Of a stretch of 35,469 nucleotides of DNA, positions 16,892 through 25,198 are shown piece by piece. The notes under the pieces were generated by a model. That model ran no database searches. It was not told the origin of the DNA and was given only the letters and a program-made list of their open reading frames with translations. Positions within the stretch are counted from its first letter, which is position 1. The number at the start of each line of letters is the position of its first letter. This DNA comes from Vibrio sp. 10N.261.45.E2 (GTDB lineage: Bacteria > Pseudomonadota > Gammaproteobacteria > Enterobacterales > Vibrionaceae). The DNA is taken from assembly GCF_002875705.1 (NCBI RefSeq), contig NZ_MCZZ01000129.1, positions 1-35,469 of the forward strand, read 5' to 3'. A program made the position numbers and the translations under genes.

Positions 16892-16920
16892 TTGTAACGA
16901 ATAGCAGTTGTAGGTATAGT
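16892..16920 (+). promoter_or_regulatory. Candidate sigma-70 promoter for the DUF819 gene
   Basis: TTGTAA (16892-16897) and TATAGT (16915-16920) are 17 nt apart; they match 4/6 and 5/6 of the consensus. The leader to the ATG would be about 45 nt. Confidence 0.45.
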
Positions 16921-16972
16921 CCTGCACTTCAAAAAGTGAGGCGTTTGCGCTCACCTTAAAGGAGATATAATA

Positions 16973-18196
16973 ATGATCACTAATGATGCCGTAATTATGG
17001 GCATGTTAGCTGTTATTCTTGGCGGTGTATTTATCACGGAAAGTAGCCAAAACAGCGCACTAAAAAAATTCTACTCGTTCGTTCCGGGTCTATTACTCTG
17101 TTACTTCGTTCCTTCGCTATTAAACAGCTTTGGCATCATTGATGCTTCAAACTCGAAGCTATACTTTGTGGCAAGCCGCTACCTACTACCAGGTGCATTA
17201 GTTCTTCTGATCATTTCAGCAGATCTTCGTAAAATCTTCGGGCTTGGTTCTAAAGCCGTTATCATGTTCTTGACGGGTACTGTCGGCATCATCATTGGTG
17301 GCCCACTGGCTATTCTGATTATCGACCAAGTTAACCCTGACCTTGTATCTGGCGACGTATGGCGCGGACTAACAACGGTAGCTGGTTCTTGGATTGGTGG
17401 TGGCGCGAACCAAGCCGCGATGAAAGAAGTGTTCGAGGTTGACGACCAACTGTTCTCAGCAATGATCACCGTTGACGTTATCTGTGCAAATATCTGGATG
17501 GCAGTGCTGCTTGTTATGGCAGGCCGCCAGAAGAAGATTGACGCATGGCTGAAAGCAGACACATCATCTATTGATGAACTAAAAGTGACGGTATCAAAAT
17601 ACCAAGAAGAGAACGCTCGCCCTACCACCACAACCGATCTAATGAAGATCACTGCTATCGCATTTGGTCTAACGGGTTTAGCTCACTACTTCAGTGACAT
17701 GATTGCACCATGGATCTCAACCAACGCACCAGAGCTTGCAAAATACAGCTTAACATCTGGCTTCTTTTGGTTAATTGTCATGGTGACAACGTTCGCGTTG
17801 ATCGCTTCGTGCTTCAAATCGACACGTAGCCTTGAGCACAGCGGCGCATCAAAAGTAGGTTCAGCATTCATCTACATTCTTGTCGCAACTATCGGTATGC
17901 AAATGGATGTGACAGCTATCCTAGACAACCCTGGTTACTTCTTCATTGGTATCACATGGTTAACCATCCATGCCCTTCTAATGATAGTGATGGCGAAACT
18001 GATCCGTGCTCCACTGTTCTTTATGGCTGTAGGTAGCCAAGCCAACGTAGGTGGCGCTGCATCAGCTCCTATCGTTGCTGCCGCTTTCCACCCAGCATTG
18101 GCACCAGTAGGTATCCTAATGGCGGTACTGGGTTACGCACTCGGTACATACGGTGCTTACATTTGTGGTCTCATCATGCAGGTTGCAGCTGGCTGA
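16973..18196 (+). CDS. DUF819 family integral membrane protein (YjcL-like)
   Basis: The protein has 407 residues with about ten or more hydrophobic segments. Family signatures are 'AGSWIGGGANQAAMKEV' near residues 137-152 and, in the second half, 'SQANVGGAASAPIVAAAFHPALAPVGILMAVLGYALGTYG'. The two glycine-rich motifs in mirrored halves suggest an inverted-repeat transporter fold. No substrate is established for the family. The start is fixed by AAAGGAGA 7 nt before the ATG. It is a monocistronic gene, with a long upstream region and a strong terminator. Confidence 0.88.
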   Translation: MITNDAVIMGMLAVILGGVFITESSQNSALKKFYSFVPGLLLCYFVPSLLNSFGIIDASNSKLYFVASRYLLPGALVLLIISADLRKIFGLGSKAVIMFLTGTVGIIIGGPLAILIIDQVNPDLVSGDVWRGLTTVAGSWIGGGANQAAMKEVFEVDDQLFSAMITVDVICANIWMAVLLVMAGRQKKIDAWLKADTSSIDELKVTVSKYQEENARPTTTTDLMKITAIAFGLTGLAHYFSDMIAPWISTNAPELAKYSLTSGFFWLIVMVTTFALIASCFKSTRSLEHSGASKVGSAFIYILVATIGMQMDVTAILDNPGYFFIGITWLTIHALLMIVMAKLIRAPLFFMAVGSQANVGGAASAPIVAAAFHPALAPVGILMAVLGYALGTYGAYICGLIMQVAAG

Positions 18197-18223
18197 TAGA
18201 AGCGTTTCAATCTAATGACACAC

Positions 18224-18253
18224 AAGGCTGAACGAAGAGCGTTCAGCCTTTTT
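18224..18253 (+). terminator. Rho-independent terminator of the DUF819 gene
   Basis: A perfect 11-bp stem, AAGGCTGAACG / CGTTCAGCCTT, with loop AAGAG is followed by a T-run, 28 bp after the stop. Confidence 0.92.
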
Positions 18254-18277
18254 CATTTCTGCTCTTCCACTCTTAGA

Positions 18278-18631
18278 TTAGTCAAATAAAGACGCCAGTT
18301 TATTTTCCACCACTGGGCTGATATTAAAGCTCAACATAAAATCTGGACGCGTTTCTTCGTCTTTCTCAAGATAATAGTTCGCTTCAATACCAAATTTCCA
18401 AGGGCGCCCATTCAGAACCGTTGTTTTGCTCACACTGATATTTAACGGAATTTCCGCCTGACCATTATTCCAGTCGTACGAGAATGTCGGTGCTGAGCCT
18501 ACCGTCCAACCACCACCCAAAATCTCTACCCAAAAGACTTGCGTTGATGTCTTGTTGATTCGAGTATCAGAATAATCGGCTCCGTCTCCAGAAACACCAT
18601 ACAAGCGGTTTACAAGCCATGAGCCCTCTCT
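18278..18631 (-). pseudogene. C-terminal remnant of an outer-membrane/transporter-like protein ('neuromedin U' family)
   Basis: About 117 residues can be read. They match the C-terminal portion of the roughly 250-300-residue bacterial proteins often labelled 'transporter' or 'neuromedin U' (LVNRLYGVSGDGADYSD, GGGWTVGSAPTFSYDWN, PLNISVSKTTVLNGRPWKFGIEANYYLE, then a final strand). An in-frame TGA at 18632-18634 stops the homologous frame, and the N-terminal two-thirds with its signal peptide are missing. A TTG at 18604 could give a shorter ORF, but it begins inside the conserved block and lacks a ribosome binding site. I therefore call it a decayed remnant. The next 180 bp upstream contain no recognisable missing part. 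Confidence 0.65.
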
Positions 18632-18745
18632 TCAATAGTCAAAACAATAAGGTGTAACTGCTTATTAACTATTTTAGAGATTACAGCGCAGCAAAATGGC
18701 CATTAAGTGACAGAGAGATGATTTGATCATTCGTAGAATTTAGAT

Positions 18746-18777
18746 ACAAAAATGCCCCAAATTTCTTTGAGGCATTT
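18746..18777 (-). terminator. Rho-independent terminator of kbl-tdh
   Basis: The stem AAATGCCTCAAA / TTTGGGGCATTT (minus strand, one G-T pair) has a 4-nt loop and is followed by a T-run. It lies 37 bp after the tdh stop. Confidence 0.82.
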
Positions 18778-18813
18778 AGATTTTGGAATTAACTCAGGGT
18801 TTCCCCTATCAGC

Positions 18814-19845
18814 TTATTCCCAATCAAGAATTACTTTACCAGACATACCAGAGCGCATCATGTCGAAGCCTGCTTGGAAATCGTCTACTTTGTAGTGGTG
18901 AGTAATGATTGGTGTTAGATCTAGGCCAGACTGGATTAGTGAAGCCATCTTGTACCAAGTTTCGAACATCTCACGACCGTAGATACCTTTGATAACCAAG
19001 CCTTTAAAGATAACTTGGTTCCAATCTACTGCCATGTCTGATGGTGGAATACCTAGTAGAGAGATCTTACCGCCGTGGTTCATGTTAGTCAGCATGCTGT
19101 TGAACGCAGATGGGTTACCAGACATTTCTAGGCCTACATCGAAGCCTTCAGTCATGCCAAGCTCTGACATTACGTCTTCAAGCTTCTCTTCCATCACGTT
19201 TACTGCGCGAGTCACACCCATTTTCTTAGCAAGATCTAGGCGGTATTCGTTTACATCAGTAATGACAACGTGACGAGCACCAACGTGCTTAGCAACCGCT
19301 GCAGCCATGATACCGATTGGGCCAGCACCAGTAATTAGCACGTCTTCGCCTACTAGGTCGAAAGAAAGCGCTGTGTGTACTGCGTTACCAAACGGGTCAA
19401 AGATTGATGCTAGATCATCAGAGATTTCTGCCGGGATCTTAAATGCGTTGAACGCAGGGATCACAAGGAACTCAGAGAACGCACCAGTGCGGTTTACACC
19501 AACACCTGTTGTGTTACGACAAAGGTGAGTACGGCCGCCACGACAGTTACGACAGTGACCACATGTGATGTGACCTTCGCCAGATACACGGTCGCCGATT
19601 TCAAAACCACGAACTTCTTGGCCGATGCCAACAACTTCACCTACGTATTCGTGACCTACTACCATAGGCACTGGGATTGTGTTTTGTGACCACTCATCCC
19701 AGTTGTAGATGTGTACGTCTGTACCACAGATTGCGGTTTTCTTAATACGGATAAGAAGATCATTATGACCCATTTCAGGTTTTTCAACCTCGGTCATCCA
19801 AATGCCTTCTTCAGGCTTAAGTTTAGAAAGTGCTTTAATTTTCAT
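18814..19845 (-). CDS. tdh: L-threonine 3-dehydrogenase
   Basis: This 343-residue zinc-dependent medium-chain dehydrogenase oxidises L-threonine to 2-amino-3-ketobutyrate with NAD+. The catalytic-zinc residues are visible (Cys40 in AICGTDVH, His65-Glu66 in GHEYVGE). The structural-zinc cysteines are Cys95, Cys98, Cys101 and Cys109, and the NAD motif is GAGPIG (173-178). The length is that of the family. It follows kbl by 110 bp on the same strand; the product of Tdh is the substrate of Kbl. AGGTAAC precedes the ATG, with a hairpin just upstream of it (19862-19884). Confidence 0.97.
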   Translation of the reverse strand: MKIKALSKLKPEEGIWMTEVEKPEMGHNDLLIRIKKTAICGTDVHIYNWDEWSQNTIPVPMVVGHEYVGEVVGIGQEVRGFEIGDRVSGEGHITCGHCRNCRGGRTHLCRNTTGVGVNRTGAFSEFLVIPAFNAFKIPAEISDDLASIFDPFGNAVHTALSFDLVGEDVLITGAGPIGIMAAAVAKHVGARHVVITDVNEYRLDLAKKMGVTRAVNVMEEKLEDVMSELGMTEGFDVGLEMSGNPSAFNSMLTNMNHGGKISLLGIPPSDMAVDWNQVIFKGLVIKGIYGREMFETWYKMASLIQSGLDLTPIITHHYKVDDFQAGFDMMRSGMSGKVILDWE

Positions 19846-19861
19846 AATGTTACCTAGTTCA

Positions 19862-19884
19862 TCTCGCCTAACTGTAAGGCGAGA
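19862..19884 (-). other. Intercistronic hairpin between kbl and tdh
   Basis: An 8-bp stem, TCTCGCCT / AGGCGAGA, with a 7-nt loop ends 16 nt upstream of the tdh start, next to its ribosome binding site. There is no T-run after it, so it is not a typical terminator. It could stabilise the tdh message after processing or tune its translation. Confidence 0.5.
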
Positions 19885-19955
19885 ATCAAAAATCTATATG
19901 TTCTACAAGGTGTTGCTCTATCTAATTAAAGGATGCACATGGCACCTCTTTAAAA

Positions 19956-21149
19956 TTAGATGATCCCCATGTCTTTACCAACTTGGATGAACGCATCGAT
20001 TGCGCGGTCTAGTTGCTCACGAGAGTGTGCAGCAGACATTTGTGTACGGATACGAGCTTGACCTTTTGGTACTACAGGGAAAGAGAAACCTACAACGTAG
20101 ATGCCTTTCTCTAGTGCGCGTTCTGCGAATTCAGCCGCTACTTTCGCATCGCCCAGCATGATTGGGATGATTGCATGGTCAGCACCGCCCATTGTGAAAC
20201 CAGCTTCTTCCATGCGAGTACGGAAGTGAGCAGAGTTTTCCCATAAAGTTGTACGTAGGTCGCCAGATTCCGCTAAAAGATCTAGAACGCGGATAGACGC
20301 TGATACGATTGCAGGTGCAACAGAGTTAGAGAATAGGTACGGACGAGAACGCTGACGTAACCAGTCGATCACTTCTTTCTTACCAGACGTGTAACCGCCT
20401 GAAGCGCCGCCCATTGCTTTACCAAGCGTACCTGTGATGATGTCGATACGGTCAACAACGTTGTGGAACTCGTGAGTACCCGCGCCGTTTTCGCCCATGA
20501 AGCCAACTGCGTGAGAGTCATCAACCATTACTAGTGCGTCGTACTTGTCAGCAAGGTCACAGATAGCAGGAAGGTTAGCAACTACGCCGTCCATTGAAAA
20601 CACACCGTCAGTTACGATTAGTGTATGACGAGCGCCAGCTTCTTTAGCAGCGATAAGTTGCTGCTCTAGCTCTTCCATGTTGTTGTTCGAGTAACGGAAA
20701 CGCATTGCTTTACACAGACGAACGCCATCGATGATAGATGCGTGGTTTAGTGCGTCAGAGATGATTGCGTCTTCTTTACCTAGAATCGTTTCGAACAAAC
20801 CTGCGTTTGCATCAAAACAAGATGTGTAAAGGATAGTGTCTTCTTTACCTAAGAACGTAGAAAGCTTTTGCTCTAGTTCTTTGTGAGAATCTTGTGTACC
20901 ACAGATGAAACGTACTGAAGCCATACCAAAACCGTGCTGATCCATACCGCCTTTCGCAGCTTCGATAAGCTCAGGGTGGTTAGCAAGACCTAAGTAGTTG
21001 TTTGCACAGAAGTTTAGCACTTCTTCACCCGTCGAGATAGAAACCGCTGCTTTTTGTGCAGAAGTGATAATACGCTCAGACTTGTAAAGACCTTCTTCTT
21101 TAACTTCTTCGATTTGAGTTTGAATCTGTTGGTAAAATGCAGAAGACAT
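19956..21149 (-). CDS. kbl: Glycine C-acetyltransferase (2-amino-3-ketobutyrate CoA ligase)
   Basis: This 397-residue PLP enzyme cleaves 2-amino-3-ketobutyrate with CoA to glycine and acetyl-CoA, completing threonine breakdown started by Tdh. The PLP lysine is Lys244 in '[15 protein letters not shown]', at the same position as in E. coli. '[13 protein letters not shown]' carries the cofactor aspartate and histidine. GGAAGGA precedes the ATG. It is the first gene of the kbl-tdh unit. The 350 bp upstream (21150-21499) is the only room for its promoter. Confidence 0.97.
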   Translation of the reverse strand: MSSAFYQQIQTQIEEVKEEGLYKSERIITSAQKAAVSISTGEEVLNFCANNYLGLANHPELIEAAKGGMDQHGFGMASVRFICGTQDSHKELEQKLSTFLGKEDTILYTSCFDANAGLFETILGKEDAIISDALNHASIIDGVRLCKAMRFRYSNNNMEELEQQLIAAKEAGARHTLIVTDGVFSMDGVVANLPAICDLADKYDALVMVDDSHAVGFMGENGAGTHEFHNVVDRIDIITGTLGKAMGGASGGYTSGKKEVIDWLRQRSRPYLFSNSVAPAIVSASIRVLDLLAESGDLRTTLWENSAHFRTRMEEAGFTMGGADHAIIPIMLGDAKVAAEFAERALEKGIYVVGFSFPVVPKGQARIRTQMSAAHSREQLDRAIDAFIQVGKDMGII

Positions 21150-21499
21150 TGTCTCATTCCTTCCTAGTTATTATTCAGCAGCATCGCGCGCCGCTTTATG
21201 TAGGGATATAAACGATCTCAACACGATCATTTACACTGTAAAACTTATGCCTACATTCTAGTTGAACATCCCCGATCCGATTATCCCTTTAGTTGGAAAA
21301 ACATTAGTGAATTACAGGCACTAATAATCATTCATCCCAGTGACATAGGGCACATTAACGCCCTTTACTCGCTCTTTTTAACATCATATTTCCAGAAAAT
21401 TCCACCGAATTTCACTTTCATATCAAATCTCAATTTTTAATCTCAAAACGATATAGTGATGAATGAAGGTTTCTCTCAGAATGTGCAGCCGTTACCAAA
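21150..21499. other. Intergenic region between kbl and the EAL remnant
   Basis: This 350-bp region must carry the kbl promoter (minus strand) and that of the EAL gene (plus strand). I see no convincing -35/-10 pair, operator or small ORF with a ribosome binding site. No amino-acid riboswitch or leader peptide with a threonine run is evident. Confidence 0.5.
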
Positions 21500-21955
21500 G
21501 TGAGAAACAAACCCATGACCCTTTCAGACCAAATCATTCAAGCGGCCTTCGAAAACGACTGGCATACCTGCTTTTACCAGCCAAAAGTAGAATCGAGTGC
21601 AGAGAAAGTAACAGGCGTAGAAGCGCTCTTTCGCCTGAATATTCCAGAAGAAGGTGTCTTTTCACCTGGTGTTTTCATTGATCGTGCGTTCGCATTGGGT
21701 TACGAAGAAGAGATCTTCTTTAGTGTTCTTGAGCAGTCACTGACAGAAGTAAAATCTCTCTCACCTCACTTGAACTTGGCAGTTAATATCAGTAAGAAGC
21801 TGTTGGCTAACCCTGATAACTTAGAAAAGGTGCGTGAATTACTTTGGAATACCTCTTTCAAAGCAAAACAACTGACGTTTGAACTCAGTGAAGCGGATCA
21901 GTGGGATGAGCAACTCAGCAAACTCTTCTTGCGAAATAGTGCTTTTTTCACGTAG
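21500..21955 (+). pseudogene. Truncated EAL-domain protein (c-di-GMP phosphodiesterase remnant)
   Basis: The frame starts at GTG 21500 (or ATG 21515). It encodes the first part of an EAL domain: 'WHTCFYQPKV', the signature EAL itself at residues 41-43 (GVEALFR), 'LNLAVNISKKLL' with the metal-binding Asn, and 'LTFELSEAD' with the conserved Glu. About 140 residues remain of a domain near 240. The DDFG motif and everything after it are gone. The last codons (LRNSAFFT) are not EAL sequence; they are read antisense from the neighbouring XRE remnant. Without DDFG the protein cannot be an active phosphodiesterase. Confidence 0.8.
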
Positions 21956-21991
21956 CCGTTTTAATTCTTCTGAGAAATTTTCTTTATTCAT
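21905..21991 (-). pseudogene. N-terminal remnant of an XRE-type helix-turn-helix regulator
   Basis: From an ATG at 21991 (minus strand, AGG about 12 nt upstream) the translation begins MNKENFSEELKRLREKST and continues ISQEEFAELL, the first two helices of an XRE/Cro-type DNA-binding domain. After about 28 residues the frame runs into antisense EAL sequence near 21905. The recognition helix and the rest are missing. This remnant is too short for standard ORF lists but the motif is clear. Confidence 0.65.
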
Positions 21992-22090
21992 CTGTTACTT
22001 ACCTAGCTTTTTTTATCAGTGTAGTTCACTTAAGCTTGTTAATAAATGACGCTTTCAACATCTTATTAGCACACCAGTTAATTAATGAAA

Positions 22091-22106
22091 TTGATTCACA
22101 AATCAA
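22091..22106. promoter_or_regulatory. Palindrome upstream of the third LysR gene
   Basis: TTGATTCACAAATCAA has 6-bp perfect arms around CACA, 60-75 bp before the lysR start and between it and the XRE remnant. More ATCAA words follow. It may be a regulator site, possibly autoregulatory. The half-site spacing is wrong for FNR. Confidence 0.4.
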
Positions 22107-22165
22107 AGTAAATCAATCACAATTATCGATACGCTCTTTGTTGAAACCAGCCTAACTGGACACTT

Positions 22166-23104
22166 ATGATTAATCCAAAACTCATTGCCCTACTTCCTGA
22201 TCTCGCCTCGTTCATTTTAGTGGTTAACGAAGGCAGCTTTACTGCGGCTGCAAAACAGTTAGGGGTAACACCTTCTGCGCTCAGTAAGCTGATCACACGT
22301 TTGGAAAAAGCGCTGTCGGTTAAGCTGTTCGAACGAACCACTCGTACTCTTATCATCACGCAAGCCGGACAACTGGTTTACGACCAGAGCGTAGTTATGA
22401 TTAATGCCGCACAACAAGCCGTTGAACTGTCGACCTCTGACCATACCGAACCTGCGGGCTCGATAACGGTGGCGGCACCAGAGGCATTCTTGAACTCGGT
22501 GTTGCAGCCTTTCGTTGTTCCATTTTTGAATCAGTATCCTGAGATCCAACTTAAATTGAGAGCAGCCGATGGCGACATCGATATTTTACGTCAAGGCATC
22601 GACATCGCGTTCCGTCTGACCGATAAGCCCGACGAAAGCTTGGTGTTAAAAGAGTTAGGAAAAACCAACCTTGTGTTATGTGCAAGCCCAGACTATTTAG
22701 AAACGAAAGGAACTCCGCACCACCCTACCGATCTATCTGAACACGACTGTTTGTATCTTGCCGAAACAGACAAAGACCACATTTGGGACTTCTTGAAAGA
22801 CGATGAATTTCACACGGTTCCCGTCAATGGGCGTTACGCAGTCAACCACTCACAAATGCGACTAAAAGGCGTGAAAGAAGGACTTGGAGTAGGTATTTTC
22901 CATGACTTCGTAATACAAGATGCGCTGGTTGAAGGCTCGGTGGTGCAGGTATTAGAAGATTGGACTATTAAGAGTAATTACCATGGCGCAATTGCGATGC
23001 AGTTTGCACAAACCAAATACATGCCCGCTCGATTGCGTGTATTCATTGATTACGCCATGGAGCACTTGGGTGACAAGTTGGCAGGAGAAATAAACCGATG
23101 CTAA
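22166..23104 (+). CDS. LysR-family transcriptional regulator
   Basis: The protein has 312 residues. The N-terminal winged helix-turn-helix is clear ('FILVVNEGSFTAAAKQLGVTPSALSKLITRLEKALSVKLFERTTR'). The effector domain carries 'GSITVAAPEAFLNSVLQPF' and 'DIDILRQGIDIAFRL', as in the CrgA/DsdC-like branch. The last codons overlap the next gene by 7 bp (ATGCTAA), so the regulator and gloA2 are translationally coupled. This is unusual for LysR genes, which are normally divergent from their targets. Confidence 0.9.
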   Translation: MINPKLIALLPDLASFILVVNEGSFTAAAKQLGVTPSALSKLITRLEKALSVKLFERTTRTLIITQAGQLVYDQSVVMINAAQQAVELSTSDHTEPAGSITVAAPEAFLNSVLQPFVVPFLNQYPEIQLKLRAADGDIDILRQGIDIAFRLTDKPDESLVLKELGKTNLVLCASPDYLETKGTPHHPTDLSEHDCLYLAETDKDHIWDFLKDDEFHTVPVNGRYAVNHSQMRLKGVKEGLGVGIFHDFVIQDALVEGSVVQVLEDWTIKSNYHGAIAMQFAQTKYMPARLRVFIDYAMEHLGDKLAGEINRC

Positions 23105-23481
23105 AAGGAATACACCACGCGGCAATAATTTGTTCAGACTACAAATTGTCGAAACACTTTTACACTCAGATTTTGAAGCTAGAAGTAATTGCAGAGAATT
23201 ACCGAGAGACGCGCCAATCTTACAAACTTGATCTGGCGTTACCTAATGGTGCTCAAATAGAGTTGTTTAGCTTCCCTAACGCGCCTGAAAGGCCAAGTTT
23301 TCCTGAAGCTCAAGGGCTAAGACACTTAGCTTTTTGTGTGGATGACGTTCAACAAGTCAAAAGTTATTTGGAAGGACAAGGAATCGAAGTCGAACCAATC
23401 CGAATTGATGAATTTACGGGGAAATCATTCACGTTTTTCGCAGATCCAGACGGCCTGCCGCTCGAGCTTTATCAAACATAA
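23098..23481 (+). CDS. gloA2: VOC-family (glyoxalase-like) protein, YaeR/GloA2 type
   Basis: This 127-residue protein of the vicinal-oxygen-chelate superfamily resembles E. coli YaeR along its whole length ('HHAAIICSDY', 'IELFSFPNAPERPSFPEA', 'GLRHLAFCVDD', 'FTFFADPDGLPLELY'). Likely metal ligands are His6, Glu55, His76 and Glu123, the glyoxalase I pattern. The activity is not certain; some YaeR relatives are annotated as glyoxalase I-like. It overlaps the upstream lysR by 7 bp. Confidence 0.88.
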   Translation: MLKGIHHAAIICSDYKLSKHFYTQILKLEVIAENYRETRQSYKLDLALPNGAQIELFSFPNAPERPSFPEAQGLRHLAFCVDDVQQVKSYLEGQGIEVEPIRIDEFTGKSFTFFADPDGLPLELYQT

Positions 23482-23535
23482 GGCTTTATCAAGTCTAAAC
23501 CTTACTCATCAAAACAGCTTCTCGACAGAATAACA

Positions 23536-23566
23536 AAACTGACCTCCTCAAAAAGAAGGTCAGTTT
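23536..23566. terminator. Bidirectional terminator between gloA2 and the PepSY gene
   Basis: The 10-bp stem AAACTGACCT / AGGTCAGTTT has an 11-nt loop and short A/T runs on both sides. It lies between convergent genes. Confidence 0.6.
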
Positions 23567-23575
23567 GTGTATCAA

Positions 23576-25087
23576 TTAACTCAATGCTGTCTTGAATATC
23601 TCGACACGTGAGAACAACAACCAATCCAATATCATAGCTGTCACAATCGTTGCTCCCGCGAGAGGAAACAGCACTGAAATCACTACAACGCTCACCAAAC
23701 CAGTCTTCCAAAGCCCTGCATCACCAAACTTCGGTGGTGTACCAAGCTTTCTTTGACCTGAAGGTCTGCGCATCCACCACATCACTCCTCCCGTTACGGA
23801 CACAACAATGAACGCCAAACAAAACAAGGCATTTAGCAGCTTGTTGATGATGCTGATATCACCTTGATGCAATGAAATACCAACCGCTAACGTCTTGGCA
23901 ATAAAGTTGTAATCTTGCCATGTCACCTCACCCAGAATACGACCTGAATATTGGTCTAGGTGCGTGGTACGATCTTGCGTTGGATCGATGATATCGCCGC
24001 CCATAGTGTTGGCTGTGACTGTGTACACACCCGTTTCTGAACGAGGGAAATTTAACTTGTATTGCGTAAAGCCAAGTGAGTGTGCTTTTTCAACAACATC
24101 ATCAATCGCGAAACTGCTTGCTGACATGACATGTTGAGAGTGATCTTCGCCCATCTTAGAGTGATCATGAGGTTCAGCCGCCTCTTCCACATGATGAACG
24201 TGTTCTGCTGGCTTGTCTTGAGACAACGGCAGTAGTGTCTGTTCTAAGTTCCAAGGGAGCTCTTCTTCAGAGCCATGATTGAGGGAGGCGTGTGTATTGT
24301 CTGACAATGGAATATCGTCCCACATTTGAGCAGGGAAAGTGCTCCACGCTTGAACAAGCTTACCGCCCCAAAAACCAGTCCATGCCAAGCCTGAGAGAAT
24401 AAACAACAGCAGAATAAGCGATAGTGTACCGCCTATATTCGCATGTAAATTACGCATCAGAACGCGTGGGCCGGACGACACTCTCAGCTTAAGAAAACCA
24501 GCACGGCTCGCGTTATCTCTTGGTAGCCATAAGTAAATACCGCTAATAAGAAGCAGAATCGATAAACTGATTGCGACTTCAATCAGATAGTCGCCCCAAT
24601 CACCAATCAACAAAGTGCCATGAATATCATTCGCGAGTTGGTAGAGACTATCGCTGCGTGGAATCTCTCCGACCACTTCGCTAGTGTATTGATTCACAGT
24701 CGCGAAAACCGACGTTCCGTCTTCAAGTGATACTGAAAAACGGTTAGCAAGATCAGGCGCTTTGCTCGGAACAAACTGAGTCACCGAACCTTGTGGGTAT
24801 TGAAGCTGTACTGCAGCTAACTGCTGTGACACTTTGATCGGATCGCCAGATGTAACAATCTCGATCGCGTCTTGGTGGAAAGCTAACTCGATTTCATCAT
24901 CAAACAGCATCACCAAGCCAGTGATACTCAGCATCAGCATGAATGGGATAACGAATAGCCCAGCATAGAAATGCCAACGCCAAGTGAGGAAGTATAGGGT
25001 TTTATTGCGGTCTTTCGTTTTTACACTGCTTGTAGACTGCGAAGCCGCTTGTGCTTGCGCAGAGCTTTGAGATTCATTTCTCAACAT
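23576..25087 (-). CDS. PepSY-associated membrane protein with His-rich loop
   Basis: The protein has about 503 residues. The frame is open to 25111, but AAAGGAA 7 nt before the ATG at 25087 sets the start. An N-terminal cytosolic tail of about 30 residues precedes 'WRWHFYAGLFVIPFMLMLSITGLVMLF', the first helix of PepSY_TM proteins. Further helices lie in the middle ('GGTLSLILLLFILSGLAWTGFW') and near the C-terminus ('WWMRRPSGQRK'). The family includes iron-related inner-membrane reductases such as FoxB/PiuB-like proteins. A periplasmic stretch encoded around 24110-24210 is rich in His, Glu and Met and looks metal-binding. DUF2946 lies just upstream. Confidence 0.82.
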   Translation of the reverse strand: MLRNESQSSAQAQAASQSTSSVKTKDRNKTLYFLTWRWHFYAGLFVIPFMLMLSITGLVMLFDDEIELAFHQDAIEIVTSGDPIKVSQQLAAVQLQYPQGSVTQFVPSKAPDLANRFSVSLEDGTSVFATVNQYTSEVVGEIPRSDSLYQLANDIHGTLLIGDWGDYLIEVAISLSILLLISGIYLWLPRDNASRAGFLKLRVSSGPRVLMRNLHANIGGTLSLILLLFILSGLAWTGFWGGKLVQAWSTFPAQMWDDIPLSDNTHASLNHGSEEELPWNLEQTLLPLSQDKPAEHVHHVEEAAEPHDHSKMGEDHSQHVMSASSFAIDDVVEKAHSLGFTQYKLNFPRSETGVYTVTANTMGGDIIDPTQDRTTHLDQYSGRILGEVTWQDYNFIAKTLAVGISLHQGDISIINKLLNALFCLAFIVVSVTGGVMWWMRRPSGQRKLGTPPKFGDAGLWKTGLVSVVVISVLFPLAGATIVTAMILDWLLFSRVEIFKTALS

Positions 25088-25198
25088 TATAATTTCCTTT
25101 GACACACGCAAACATACCTTCTGAAAAACCAGAAAGTAATCTGAGCATGTTTAACTTTACTTAATACTTTATTTTTTAATTATTTTAATGAGTTAGAT

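Larger units (their letters stand above)
16508..16972. other. Long intergenic region upstream of the DUF819 gene
   Basis: This 465-bp stretch has no ORF with a ribosome binding site that I can support. It is AT-rich in its first half (16560-16650). It holds an inverted repeat at 16823-16845 and a promoter candidate at 16892-16920, both listed separately. The size would allow a regulatory RNA or a multi-site promoter, but I see no recognisable riboswitch. Confidence 0.5.

Noticed and set aside
21463..21681. 72-residue ORF overlapping the EAL remnant in another frame
   Set aside because: The EAL frame carries the conserved motifs; this frame is an out-of-phase shadow.
22091..22106. Second possible FNR box (TTGATTCACAAATCAA)
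   Set aside because: The half-sites TTGAT and ATCAA are separated by 6 nt, not 4; reported as a generic palindrome only.
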